Shown: positions 1 through 7,703, counted from the stretch's first letter. The stretch: DNA of 15,530 nt from Hungatella sp. UBA3402 (GCA_002358555.1 DEPC01000216.1:1-15530), one strand, 5' to 3'. A program made the numbers and translations. The notes: a model not told the origin generated them from the sequence alone.

Positions 1-797
1 ACAGCAGTGGTCACGGTTCCAACACCTCCTGGAACTGGGGTTGTCATGGATGCTTTCTCTTGGATAGATTGGAAATCCACATCTCCGCACAGTTTCCCAT
101 CTTCATCTACATTGATTCCCACATCAATAACCACAGCTTCTTGTCTTACATAATCTCCATTTATCATCTTAGCCTTTCCGGCTGCAGCAATCAAAATTTC
201 TCCACTTTGGCAGGTTCCTGGAAGGTCTATGGTCCTAGTATGACAAACAGTTACTGTGGCATTTTCTTTCATTAAAAGCATAGCCAGAGGTTTGCCCACC
301 ACCATGCTTCGACCTACAATAACTGCTCTCTTTCCAGCAATTTCAATATGGTTTGCTTTTAGCATCTCCACAACTGCCTCAGCAGTACAGGGGGCAAATC
401 CGCTGGCATCGCCAGCAAATATTTTTGCAATATTTATTGGTGATATTCCGTCCAAATCTTTTTTGGGATCCATCATATTCTCAATATCTGCCTGACAGAT
501 TTGTTTTGGCAGAGGTCTCAAAAGAAGGATTCCTGTCACATCTGGGTTTTCATTGATTTTTTTAAATTCTTCTTGAAATTGTTCATTGCTGATATCTTCT
601 GGAAACGCATAGGATTGTGCTTCCAACCCAAATGATGCCAGTTTTTTCATAGCTCCTCGCTCATAGGACAAATCGTCTGGCTTTTCTCCTACACGGACAA
701 TCGCCAGTCTTGGAATTTGTCCATTCAGCCTTCCCAACAATCCCTGTACTTCTTCTTTTATCTTTGCAGATACTTCTGCTCCTTTTAAAATAACCAT
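1..797 (-). CDS. folD: FolD-type methylene-THF dehydrogenase, 3' end outside window
   Basis: NAD(P)-dependent 5,10-methylene-tetrahydrofolate dehydrogenase of the FolD family, a cytosolic one-carbon enzyme. I translated it codon by codon: 265 codons without interruption from ATG at 797 to the window edge; FolD proteins are usually about 280-290 residues, so only the C-terminal end is missing. Visible family motifs are KDLDGISPIN (residues 113-122), PCTAE (136-140), the dinucleotide-binding GRSMVVGKP (162-170) and the C-terminal signature TPVPGGVGTVTTA. Aligned without gaps to human and E. coli FolD between the VG and GI/GF landmarks, the catalytic Lys (human K56) is Ala49 and the partner Gln (human Q100) is Leu93, while the Asp (human D125) is kept as Asp116. 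From mutant studies of the family, Lys loss abolishes cyclohydrolase activity, so this copy may be dehydrogenase-only. It is preceded 52 nt upstream by fchA, which would supply that step. An AGAAGGGA-like ribosome site precedes the start. Confidence 0.93.
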   Translation of the reverse strand, partial: MVILKGAEVSAKIKEEVQGLLGRLNGQIPRLAIVRVGEKPDDLSYERGAMKKLASFGLEAQSYAFPEDISNEQFQEEFKKINENPDVTGILLLRPLPKQICQADIENMMDPKKDLDGISPINIAKIFAGDASGFAPCTAEAVVEMLKANHIEIAGKRAVIVGRSMVVGKPLAMLLMKENATVTVCHTRTIDLPGTCQSGEILIAAAGKAKMINGDYVRQEAVVIDVGINVDEDGKLCGDVDFQSIQEKASMTTPVPGGVGTVTTA

Positions 798-849
798 CTG
801 TTCCGTTCCCTTCTCTTAATCAGTCTATCTATTTGAAAAGGCTCATTTT

Positions 850-1479
850 TTAGTGGTTCAATCGTTGCAAAACATTCGTATAAATGTTATCTGCCAGTAC
901 AACTCCCTCTGACAGAAATCCTATCGCCTGATTATCGACTTCCCTGGCCTTCTCTCTATCCTTCATGGACTTTGTATTAATATATATATTCATCACAGCT
1001 CCTGTCAGAGCAGTTCTTATAAACTGTACTGCCACTCCAACATCACTGATTGCCATAACACTGCCTTTTTGCTCTAATTCTCTTAAAATTCCAAGTATTT
1101 CTACAGATAGCTCCATAACCCGCAGAGGAACCAAGCTTGCTTCCAGAAGATTTTCCTCCATAACTGCTTGCTTATAAAGTTTTTCCTCTTCAGTTCCTGA
1201 TGGAAGCCCATATGCTGCAGCCAAAGGAGCAAATACTCTGGCATCCTCATCTGACAAATGTACCATCTCTGCCTGCATGGAAGTAAGCTTTTCTATCATC
1301 AAAATCACTTCTTCCTCAACATCTGCATATTTTTTCTTTCCTACTGTCAAATTGCCTACCATCAATCCTAAAGCAATTCCCAAAGCCCCTGCAAGAGCAG
1401 AAGCCCCTCCTCCTCCAGGAACCGGCTGCTTTGACGATAATACATCAAGAAATTCTTGGATTGTCTGCTTTTCTATCAT
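850..1479 (-). CDS. fchA: FchA, methenyl-THF cyclohydrolase / formimino-THF cyclodeaminase family
   Basis: A 209-residue member of the FTCD_C family (cyclodeaminase/cyclohydrolase domain). Members convert 5-formimino-THF to 5,10-methenyl-THF, or in one-carbon pathways hydrolyse methenyl-THF to 10-formyl-THF. The N-terminal PGGGGASALAGALG motif (residues 21-34) and the DEDARVF...LP segment (77-93), which carries the family's conserved acidic residues, are both present. The length matches stand-alone FchA; no fused formiminotransferase domain is present. The start ATG follows GAGGGG by 10 nt, and this site overlaps the stop codon of the upstream membrane-protein gene (15 nt gap), so the two are probably translated together. 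folD follows after 52 nt. With no histidine-utilisation genes nearby and a FolD lacking the cyclohydrolase lysine, I infer the cyclohydrolase role. Which of the two activities dominates cannot be decided from sequence alone. Confidence 0.88.
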   Translation of the reverse strand: MIEKQTIQEFLDVLSSKQPVPGGGGASALAGALGIALGLMVGNLTVGKKKYADVEEEVILMIEKLTSMQAEMVHLSDEDARVFAPLAAAYGLPSGTEEEKLYKQAVMEENLLEASLVPLRVMELSVEILGILRELEQKGSVMAISDVGVAVQFIRTALTGAVMNIYINTKSMKDREKAREVDNQAIGFLSEGVVLADNIYTNVLQRLNH

Positions 1480-1494
1480 AGTTTTCTATCCCCT

Positions 1495-2934
1495 CTATTC
1501 TTTATATGTCAAAATCTTTCCAATCAGTCGATAGCTAGACCAGATGGACAGTCCATAGCCCAGTACAAGATTAAGTCCAAATCCTCCCCAACTGTCAGCT
1601 TCTGTCATCAAAGTGCCAAAATTCATAACCACATATCTAATAGTATCAAAACTTGCATCCCATTCAAAGAAAGCGCGACAGAGAGCAACTACATAATCCA
1701 GCACATTGGCAAAAAGTACCATAAATGCAGCAATTATCAGAGAGATAATTGCTCCTTTCTTATCCAATCTGCCAGATAATTTCTCATATCCCTTTAAGGC
1801 AAATTTTAACATCACAAACCCAGCAATTCCTGCAATCAGTCCAACCATACTGAGGGCAACCCATAATCCAGCTCCTATCAAGGCCCCTCCCAAGGCTCCT
1901 ATTATCCCCAAAAATACATTGCTCTTTTTGATAGGTATCAATCTTACCCCACTGTTATTAGTATATCCTGTCTGTGCATTGCCAGTATATCCAGCAGCAC
2001 TCTGTTCCATTCCACTAGGCATCTCTGTGCTGCCAAATCTTCCATAGATAGAGGCTCCTGTATTTACTCCAGAATAGTCATTGTTGCCAGACATTCCAAT
2101 AGTATTTTCATTTTCAAAGCTACCATAACCAGAACTTCCTGTATTACTTCCAAATCCACTATATGCCCCTTCGCCGCTATATCCAGTTCCTCCAAAGCCT
2201 TGATAATTAGATTCCCCTGTGTTCTGCCACATAGCAGCCTGGCGCATAGCTTCCTGTTCCCTTATCTCTGCTAACCCAATATTTTTGCGGTTTCTGATGC
2301 CTTTCCTCAAAAGTAATATCCCTGCTATTATATTAGCGATACCAAATATTCCAAGCCACCTTGCTACTGTAAAATCTGCACGTCCCATGGGTTTTTGGGT
2401 CGTATCCAAGATACTCACTCCCAGGTAATCTTCAAAATTATCCTCAGTTATAAATTCTTCTCCATAAAGAATATTGATACATTCAATGGCATATTCTCGG
2501 ATATCATCTTCAATGGGTATAGAAATTCCTCGAACAGTAATTGGGTCTGGCTCCTCGGCATTATCCTCGTATGCATAATCTACAAGAGGCTGAAATTCTT
2601 CTCCCAACTCTCCCTTCATTTTGATAATAAATGGATACCATTCTGGGTCAAAGGCAAAATAATAATGATAGGTTTCTTTAAAATCTGCTGCAAATTCCTC
2701 TGTCAACCCACAAATTTCCCAAGTCTTATACGAATATTGTCCATAGCTGCTGTTCTCCCAGGGATTAAAATCTTCCTCCTTTTGTTGACATGTTCTGGCC
2801 TCTCCTACCGCATCCAGATAAAAAAATAATGCTGCTAAACTGATACTTAAAGCCAACACAAGGACTGTAGCCGAAGCTACAATCCCTATATTTGCCTTAC
2901 GTTTTTCTTTTTGATAATTTATTCTTGAATTCAT
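1495..2934 (-). CDS. Polytopic membrane protein of unknown function
   Basis: I do not recognise this family with certainty. The 479-residue protein shows a basic N-terminus and a first membrane helix (about residues 17-40), an acidic, Tyr-rich segment probably outside the cell (about 41-190), a second helix (193-210), a Gly/Ser/Tyr/Asn-rich low-complexity stretch (about 240-330), and three or four hydrophobic helices (about 340-380, 394-416, 451-470). No catalytic motif is visible. Start choice: an ATG at 2940 lies only 1 nt after GGAGG, whereas the ATG at 2934 lies 7 nt after it and overlaps the argD stop as ATGA, so 2934 is preferred. It sits inside an otherwise biosynthetic operon, between argD and fchA. 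A role in transport, sensing or envelope function is possible, but nothing in the sequence decides it. Confidence 0.8.
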   Translation of the reverse strand: MNSRINYQKEKRKANIGIVASATVLVLALSISLAALFFYLDAVGEARTCQQKEEDFNPWENSSYGQYSYKTWEICGLTEEFAADFKETYHYYFAFDPEWYPFIIKMKGELGEEFQPLVDYAYEDNAEEPDPITVRGISIPIEDDIREYAIECINILYGEEFITEDNFEDYLGVSILDTTQKPMGRADFTVARWLGIFGIANIIAGILLLRKGIRNRKNIGLAEIREQEAMRQAAMWQNTGESNYQGFGGTGYSGEGAYSGFGSNTGSSGYGSFENENTIGMSGNNDYSGVNTGASIYGRFGSTEMPSGMEQSAAGYTGNAQTGYTNNSGVRLIPIKKSNVFLGIIGALGGALIGAGLWVALSMVGLIAGIAGFVMLKFALKGYEKLSGRLDKKGAIISLIIAAFMVLFANVLDYVVALCRAFFEWDASFDTIRYVVMNFGTLMTEADSWGGFGLNLVLGYGLSIWSSYRLIGKILTYKE

Positions 2935-4136
2935 AAACATGCCTCCAGCTTTTCAACCATCACATCTACATCCTTTTGGTTGATAACCAAAGGCGGCACA
3001 AACCGAATCACATGAGTTCCTGCACTAATCAGCACCAGCTTGTTGTCCAGCAGAGCTTTCGATACAATTTCTCCAGCAGGTCGATTAAATTCCAATCCCT
3101 GAATCAATCCCTTTCCCCTATGTCCAACCACACAATCATGTTTTTCTTTCAATGTTTCCAGTTTCTCCCACAGATACGCTCCTACAGACTGGACATGCTC
3201 TATCAAATGGCGTTCCTCAAATATTTTTAAGACAGTATCAGCCACTGCACATACAAGGGGGTTTCCTCCATAAGTGGTTCCATGGTCTCCTGGCTGCATA
3301 GCGGTAGCAGCCTTGCCACTAGCCAGAAATGCCCCTATCGGAACTCCATTGCCCAATGCCTTTGCAACAGTCATCACATCTGGCTTTACTCCATATTCCT
3401 GCCATGCAAACATAAAGCCACTGCGCCCCATGCCACATTGAATCTCATCTAATATCAGCAACATATCATTTTCATCACAGAGAGTTCTGACTCCCTTTAA
3501 AAACTCTTCGTCAGATGGGTAGATGCCTCCCTCTCCTTGAATCGTTTCCATAATCACTGCACATGTATTTTCATTGATTAAAGCCTTGACACTATCCAAA
3601 TTGTTGAACTCTGCAAATTTTATTCCTGGCAAAAGAGGAGCAAAGGGTTCCTGATAATGGTTATTTCCAGTGACAGAAAGAGCTCCCAGACTTCTTCCAT
3701 GGAAGGAATGTTTCATGGCAATTATTTCCTGTCCACCATGCCCATCTCGATTATAAGCATATCGCTTGGCAATTTTAATTGCTCCCTCAATCGCTTCTGT
3801 GCCACTGTTGGTAAAAAACACCTTATCCATTCCAGAAGCCTTCAACAACCGTTCTCCTGCATCAATGGATGGCTGATTATAAAATAAATTGGACACATGA
3901 AATAATTTATCTGCCTGTTTTTTTAAAGCCTCTGTAAACTCTGGGTCTCCATACCCTAGTCCCATGACTGCAATGCCTGCCCCAAAATCTAAGTATTCAT
4001 TTCCCTCTGAATCATATAAATGAACCCCTTTTCCATGGTCAAAAATTACAGGAAAACGGTTATAGGTCTTATACAATACCTGCTCCGCTTTCTCTATGGC
4101 CTGTTTTTTCTCAATTCCTGTTTTCCCATCATCCAT
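2931..4136 (-). CDS. argD: Acetylornithine aminotransferase ArgD
   Basis: Class-III PLP-dependent aminotransferase of 401 residues, matching ArgD length. It converts N-acetylglutamate 5-semialdehyde to N2-acetylornithine with glutamate as amino donor. Visible motifs: the phosphate-binding TNSGTEA (109-115), LILDEIQCGMGR with the PLP-pairing Asp230, and TVAKALGNG with the Schiff-base Lys259, followed by TTYGGNPL. Members of this family also accept succinyl-diaminopimelate in lysine synthesis or ornithine itself, but the position directly behind argB makes the arginine role by far the likeliest. The start ATG overlaps the argB stop by 8 nt (ATGGATGA). AGGAGG lies about 12 nt upstream, inside argB, a slightly long spacing consistent with coupling. 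The stop codon overlaps the next gene as ATGA. Confidence 0.96.
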   Translation of the reverse strand: MDDGKTGIEKKQAIEKAEQVLYKTYNRFPVIFDHGKGVHLYDSEGNEYLDFGAGIAVMGLGYGDPEFTEALKKQADKLFHVSNLFYNQPSIDAGERLLKASGMDKVFFTNSGTEAIEGAIKIAKRYAYNRDGHGGQEIIAMKHSFHGRSLGALSVTGNNHYQEPFAPLLPGIKFAEFNNLDSVKALINENTCAVIMETIQGEGGIYPSDEEFLKGVRTLCDENDMLLILDEIQCGMGRSGFMFAWQEYGVKPDVMTVAKALGNGVPIGAFLASGKAATAMQPGDHGTTYGGNPLVCAVADTVLKIFEERHLIEHVQSVGAYLWEKLETLKEKHDCVVGHRGKGLIQGLEFNRPAGEIVSKALLDNKLVLISAGTHVIRFVPPLVINQKDVDVMVEKLEACL

Positions 4137-5022
4137 GATAAAAATGTTCCTCCTTTGAATTTAAAATTGCAGTTCCAATACCTTTATTCGTAAATATCTC
4201 CAGCAGCAGGCAATGTGGAATCCTCCCATCTAAAATATGAACTCTGGACACCCCATCTTTAATTGCATCAATACAATTTTGCAGCTTTGGAAGCATACCT
4301 CCTCCCAAGGAACCACTGTCCACAAACTCCTGCGCTTCCTTTACTTCCATCTCAGAAATCAGAGAATCTTTGTCTTCAAAATTCCGATACAAGCCCTCCA
4401 CATCTGTCAAAAATGCCAGTTTTTCCGCTTTCACTGCCCTGGCAATGGCGCAAGCTGCATCATCTGCATTGATATTGTAGCTCAAGTAATTGTCATCAAA
4501 CCCAATGGGGCAGATAATAGGAAGGAAATCTTTTTCCAGAAGGTCATAGATAATCTTAGGATTTACCTCTTTAATATCACCCACAAAACCAATATCTTGC
4601 CCACCAGAATATTTCTTGTTGCATTTGAGCATCATTCCATCCTTGCCACTGATTCCAACCGCCTTTACTCCCAATTCATTGACTAACTGCACCAAACTTT
4701 TATTGACTCTGTTTAACACCATCTCTGCAATTTCCATGGTTGGAGCATCTGTCACCCGCAAGCCCCCCACAAACCGAGCTTCCATACCTACTTTATTCAC
4801 CCAATGGCTAATTTCCTTTCCTCCACCATGGACAATAATCGGTTTAAAGCCTACAAGCTTTAACAGCACAACATCCTGAATCACATGCCGTTTCAGCTCC
4901 TCATCCACCATAGCACTGCCACCATATTTTACCACAATAATCTTTCTATTAAATCTCTGAATATAGGGAAGAGCCTCAATAAGCACCTCCGCTTTCTGCA
5001 TAATCACTGGATCTAAATCCAT
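4129..5022 (-). CDS. argB: Acetylglutamate kinase ArgB, arginine-sensitive type
   Basis: Amino-acid-kinase-fold enzyme that phosphorylates N-acetylglutamate, the usual control point of arginine synthesis in organisms with ArgJ. Motifs: KYGGSAM at Lys32, VHGGGKE (64-70) and NINADDA (183-189). The extra N-terminal helix before the first strand (residues 1-25) and the C-terminal His262...Glu275-x(5)-GxGT signature are features of the hexameric, arginine-inhibited type, so feedback inhibition by arginine is inferred. Start choice: the frame is open to a TTG at 5043, but the Shine-Dalgarno GAGGAGG (5031-5037) lies inside that extension and 8 nt before the ATG at 5022. The ATG is therefore taken, giving 297 residues. 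argJ ends about 50 nt upstream and argD overlaps downstream. Confidence 0.96.
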   Translation of the reverse strand: MDLDPVIMQKAEVLIEALPYIQRFNRKIIVVKYGGSAMVDEELKRHVIQDVVLLKLVGFKPIIVHGGGKEISHWVNKVGMEARFVGGLRVTDAPTMEIAEMVLNRVNKSLVQLVNELGVKAVGISGKDGMMLKCNKKYSGGQDIGFVGDIKEVNPKIIYDLLEKDFLPIICPIGFDDNYLSYNINADDAACAIARAVKAEKLAFLTDVEGLYRNFEDKDSLISEMEVKEAQEFVDSGSLGGGMLPKLQNCIDAIKDGVSRVHILDGRIPHCLLLEIFTNKGIGTAILNSKEEHFYHG

Positions 5023-5072
5023 TCCCTTTTCCTCCTCTATCAATATCTATCAGATTTCATTTTCGACATGCT

Positions 5073-6302
5073 TTAAGAGCGATAATCTGCATTAATCTTC
5101 ACGTAATCAAATGTCAAATCACATCCCCAAGCAGTTGCCTGCTCATTCCCCAGCTTGATATCTACGGTAGCAGTAACCTCCTCTTGAGATAAAATCTTTG
5201 TAGCTTCCTCCTCATTGAATCCTACTGCCACCCCATTTTCGCAAATCTGTATTTTTCCTGCTGCACTTTCAAAGAACAAATCCACGTTTTCCGGTTCAAA
5301 TTCTGCCCCTGAATATCCCATAGCACATAAAATCCGTCCCCAGTTTGCATCATGTCCAAAAATAGCTGCCTTGGTCAGATTAGAAGTAATGATTGATTTT
5401 GCCAATATCACTGCCTGCTCCTTAGTCTTGGCTCCTAGCATTTTGACCTCAAACAAGGCAGTACAGCCTTCCCCATCCCCTGCAATCTTTTTGGACAAAG
5501 CCTCATTGACTTCATGGAGCGCCGCTTTAAATGTATGATAATCCTCTCCTTTTTCGGTAATCTCAGGATTTCCAGCCATTCCATTTGCTAAAAGTAAAAC
5601 AGTATCATTGGTGGATGTATCTCCATCTACAGACACCATATTGTAAGTATCTTTTACATCTTCACTGAGAGCTGCCTGAAGCATTTCCTTAGAAATTGCT
5701 GCATCTGTGGTCACAAATCCCAGCATAGTACACATATTGGGGTGAATCATTCCAGAGCCTTTGCACATGCCCCCAATGGTTACAGTCTTTCCTCCTAGCT
5801 GCACTTCAACGGCAATCTCCTTCTTTTTCGTATCTGTTGTCATAATAGCCTTGGCTGATTTAGTTCCACTTTCTAAGTCTTTGCCCAGCTTACATGCCAT
5901 ATCCTTGACTCCTGCTGTAACTCTATCTATGGGAAGCTGCATACCAATCACCCCAGTAGAGGCTACTAACACAGAATCAGCAGGAATTTTTAACGCTTCT
6001 GCTGCTGCATCTGCTGTGGCTTTGCAGTATCCATAACCCTCCTCCCCTGTACAAGCATTGGCAATCCCTGCATTGATAACTACTGCCTGAGCAAATGACT
6101 TATTATATACCATATCTTGGTCCCATTTCACAGGAGCAGCTTTTACAATATTAGTAGTAAAAGTTCCTGCTGCCACACAAGGCACCTCACTGTAAATCAA
6201 CGCCATATCTTGCCTGTCTTTATATTTGATTCCTGCTGCTGTTGAAGCAGATTGAAATCCTTTTGCTGCGGTAACTCCACCTGTTATTATCTGATAATTC
6301 AT
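5073..6302 (-). CDS. argJ: ArgJ, ornithine acetyltransferase / N-acetylglutamate synthase
   Basis: Bifunctional glutamate N-acetyltransferase of 409 residues. It moves the acetyl group from N-acetylornithine to glutamate, making the pathway cyclic, and in many organisms also acetylates glutamate from acetyl-CoA. The enzyme is made as one chain that cleaves itself before a conserved Thr, which becomes the nucleophile of the beta subunit. That site is KGSGMIHPNMCTMLGF, with the scissile bond predicted between Cys191 and Thr192. The residue before the Thr is Ala in most characterised ArgJ proteins, so Cys is a variant. The flanking family features are present: ASTGVIGMQLP (114-124), TTDA (198-201) and the C-terminal WGCDLTFDYVKINADYRS. 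AGGAGG lies 7 nt before the ATG. It is 99 nt downstream of argC and precedes argB. Because ArgJ is present, no separate ArgA or ArgE is needed for the pathway. Confidence 0.96.
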   Translation of the reverse strand: MNYQIITGGVTAAKGFQSASTAAGIKYKDRQDMALIYSEVPCVAAGTFTTNIVKAAPVKWDQDMVYNKSFAQAVVINAGIANACTGEEGYGYCKATADAAAEALKIPADSVLVASTGVIGMQLPIDRVTAGVKDMACKLGKDLESGTKSAKAIMTTDTKKKEIAVEVQLGGKTVTIGGMCKGSGMIHPNMCTMLGFVTTDAAISKEMLQAALSEDVKDTYNMVSVDGDTSTNDTVLLLANGMAGNPEITEKGEDYHTFKAALHEVNEALSKKIAGDGEGCTALFEVKMLGAKTKEQAVILAKSIITSNLTKAAIFGHDANWGRILCAMGYSGAEFEPENVDLFFESAAGKIQICENGVAVGFNEEEATKILSQEEVTATVDIKLGNEQATAWGCDLTFDYVKINADYRS

Positions 6303-6401
6303 TACTTTCCTCCTGTATTTATATCAATCGATTTTAACTATATTATCAAGAAATCCTACTTAAAAAACATACTATTTTCTCATTCTGCGTCACAAGAACA
6401 T

Positions 6402-7442
6402 CTATGGAAATACTGGAACCAGCTTTAATCCTGTATTCTCTGGCAATCCAAACATCAAATTCATATTTTGAACCGCCTGCCCTGCTGCTCCCTTTACCAT
6501 ATTATCCATGGCTCCCATGATAATCATTCGACCAGTTCTCTCATCAATTTTAAAATTCACATCTACAAAATTGCTGCCCTCCACCCATCTTGTCTGAGGA
6601 CATACATCTTTTTCTAATACTCTTACAAACTGCTCCTGCTTATAATAGTTATCATAAACAGTTTTCACTTCTTCATAGCTTACTTTTTTTGTGAAAGAGG
6701 CATAGGCAGTGATAAGAATTCCCCTGTTCATTGGAATTAAATGAGGAGTAAAATTTAAAATTACTGGCTTTCCTGCTCCATAAGACAACTGTTCCTCAAT
6801 CTCTGGGGTATGTCTATGGCCTGCCACTCCATAAGCTTTACAGCTTTCATTGACCTCACAATACAAATTGTCGAGCTTAGCCCCTCTGCCTGCCCCCGAT
6901 ACTCCAGACTTTGCATCGATAATCAAGGTATCTGTGTCAATCAGTCCTTCTTTTACCAACGGATAAATGGCTAATGTGGAACAGGTGGGATAACAACCTG
7001 GATTTGCCACCAATCTGGCTTTTTTAATAGCTGCTCTATTTAATTCTGGAAGTCCATACACCGCTTCCTGGAGAAACTGAGGTGATGGATGGGTAATTTT
7101 ATACCATTTTTCATACACAGCCACATCTTTGATACGGAAATCTGCGCTTAAATCAATAACTTTTACTTTAGACAGAAGTTTCTCATTCACAAGAGAGGCG
7201 CATAGCCCCTGTGGAGTTGCTGTAAAGATTACATCCGCCAGTTCTGCCAGCTCCTCCATATTTTCTTCCATACATACATCATCTACAATCTGAAACATAT
7301 TCTGGTAAATGGAGGCATATTTCTGGTCTACATAGCTTTTAGAACCATACCATTTAATCTCTACATCATCTCTTTGAAGCAAAATTCTTGCCAGCTCTCC
7401 TCCTGCATATCCAGTAGAGCCGATAATTCCAACCTTAATCAT
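6402..7442 (-). CDS. argC: N-acetyl-gamma-glutamyl-phosphate reductase ArgC
   Basis: NADPH-dependent reductase of 346 residues, the usual length for the type-1 enzyme. It reduces N-acetylglutamyl phosphate to the 5-semialdehyde. Motifs: the N-terminal nucleotide-binding GSTGYAGGEL (8-17), the catalytic-Cys segment ANPGCYPT with Cys150, AKSGVSGAGR, and GHRHTPEIEEQL with the catalytic His region. It is the first gene of the argC-J-B-D cluster, and a GAGGAG site lies 8 nt before the ATG. A promoter with TTGCAT and TATAAT lies about 180 nt upstream, leaving a leader of about 170 nt. The 99-nt gap to argJ shows only the argJ ribosome site and no convincing terminator. Confidence 0.97.
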   Translation of the reverse strand: MIKVGIIGSTGYAGGELARILLQRDDVEIKWYGSKSYVDQKYASIYQNMFQIVDDVCMEENMEELAELADVIFTATPQGLCASLVNEKLLSKVKVIDLSADFRIKDVAVYEKWYKITHPSPQFLQEAVYGLPELNRAAIKKARLVANPGCYPTCSTLAIYPLVKEGLIDTDTLIIDAKSGVSGAGRGAKLDNLYCEVNESCKAYGVAGHRHTPEIEEQLSYGAGKPVILNFTPHLIPMNRGILITAYASFTKKVSYEEVKTVYDNYYKQEQFVRVLEKDVCPQTRWVEGSNFVDVNFKIDERTGRMIIMGAMDNMVKGAAGQAVQNMNLMFGLPENTGLKLVPVFP

Positions 7443-7614
7443 AATCTTTTCTCCTCAAGCCTTCTAATTTTTGTTAAGTCAAAGCAGATAGTTGCAATCC
7501 GCTTCGCTGCTTGCTCATAACCTCATAGCTGCTGTCGCAGATGAAGTTAAATGGTGTTTTCTTATTATAATGCGTTTTCCTCTTATTGAAAAGCACCTTT
7601 TTCTACAAGATTAG
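7443..7614 (-). promoter_or_regulatory. 5' leader of the argC operon, possibly structured
   Basis: If transcription starts about 7 nt after the -10 at 7621-7626, the argC message has a leader of about 170 nt. Its central part (about 7480-7540) is clearly more GC-rich than its surroundings and can fold: CAAGCAG (7507-7513) pairs with CTGCTTTG (7480-7487) with one bulge, and CTGC-GACA-GCAG (7529-7540) forms a small hairpin. No T-box sequence and no U-run terminator was found. A 14-codon frame starting ATGAGCAAGCAG lies inside, but it has a poor ribosome site and a single Arg codon. Whether the structure regulates anything is unknown. Confidence 0.35.
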
Positions 7615-7628
7615 TTCATAATTATACA
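7615..7628. promoter_or_regulatory. Possible ARG box over the argC -10
   Basis: TTCATAATTATACA is a partial match to the ArgR/AhrC operator core TGAAT-W4-ATTCA: the AT-rich centre and one half-site are good, the other half is weaker. It covers the -10 of the argC promoter, where a repressor would act. No argR gene is in the window. Confidence 0.3.
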
Positions 7629-7649
7629 TTATTTTTGCATAATATGCAA
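7621..7649 (-). promoter_or_regulatory. Promoter of the argC operon
   Basis: On the minus strand TTGCAT (7649-7644) and a perfect TATAAT (7626-7621) are separated by 17 nt, the ideal sigma-A spacing. The -35 is one arm of a perfect 15-bp palindrome. It points at argC. Confidence 0.7.
7635..7649. promoter_or_regulatory. Perfect palindrome TTGCATA-A-TATGCAA over the argC -35
   Basis: A 15-bp perfect inverted repeat covering the -35 of the argC promoter. A further GTTGCAT (7676-7682) lies at the -35 region of argG and is the inverse of ATGCAAC at 7644-7650. It resembles an ARG box in having TGCAT/ATGCA arms, but the arms are 3 nt apart rather than the usual 4, so ArgR/AhrC binding is only a possibility. 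Confidence 0.4.
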
Positions 7650-7676
7650 CATTTTTTATTTATAGCTATTTTCAGG

Positions 7677-7703
7677 TTGCATTTCCCTAAAATATGGTAT
7701 AAT
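7677..7703 (+). promoter_or_regulatory. Promoter of argG (extended -10)
   Basis: TATAAT (7698-7703) is preceded by TGG, giving an extended -10 (TGnTATAAT), which compensates for a -35 (TTGCAT, 7677-7682) at a short 15-nt spacing. Predicted start of transcription is near 7710, giving a leader of about 45 nt. Confidence 0.6.

Noticed and set aside
5023..5043. TTG start extending ArgB by seven codons
   Set aside because: The Shine-Dalgarno GAGGAGG lies within this extension and 8 nt before the ATG at 5022, so the ATG is the real start.
7483..7527. 14-codon leader peptide for argC (MSKQRSGLQLSALT) as an attenuation peptide
   Set aside because: Only one Arg codon, a ribosome site too close to the ATG, and no terminator/antiterminator pair downstream.
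7443..7614. T-box or known riboswitch in the argC leader
   Set aside because: No T-box consensus (AGGGTGGNACCGCG) and no U-run terminator hairpin were found.
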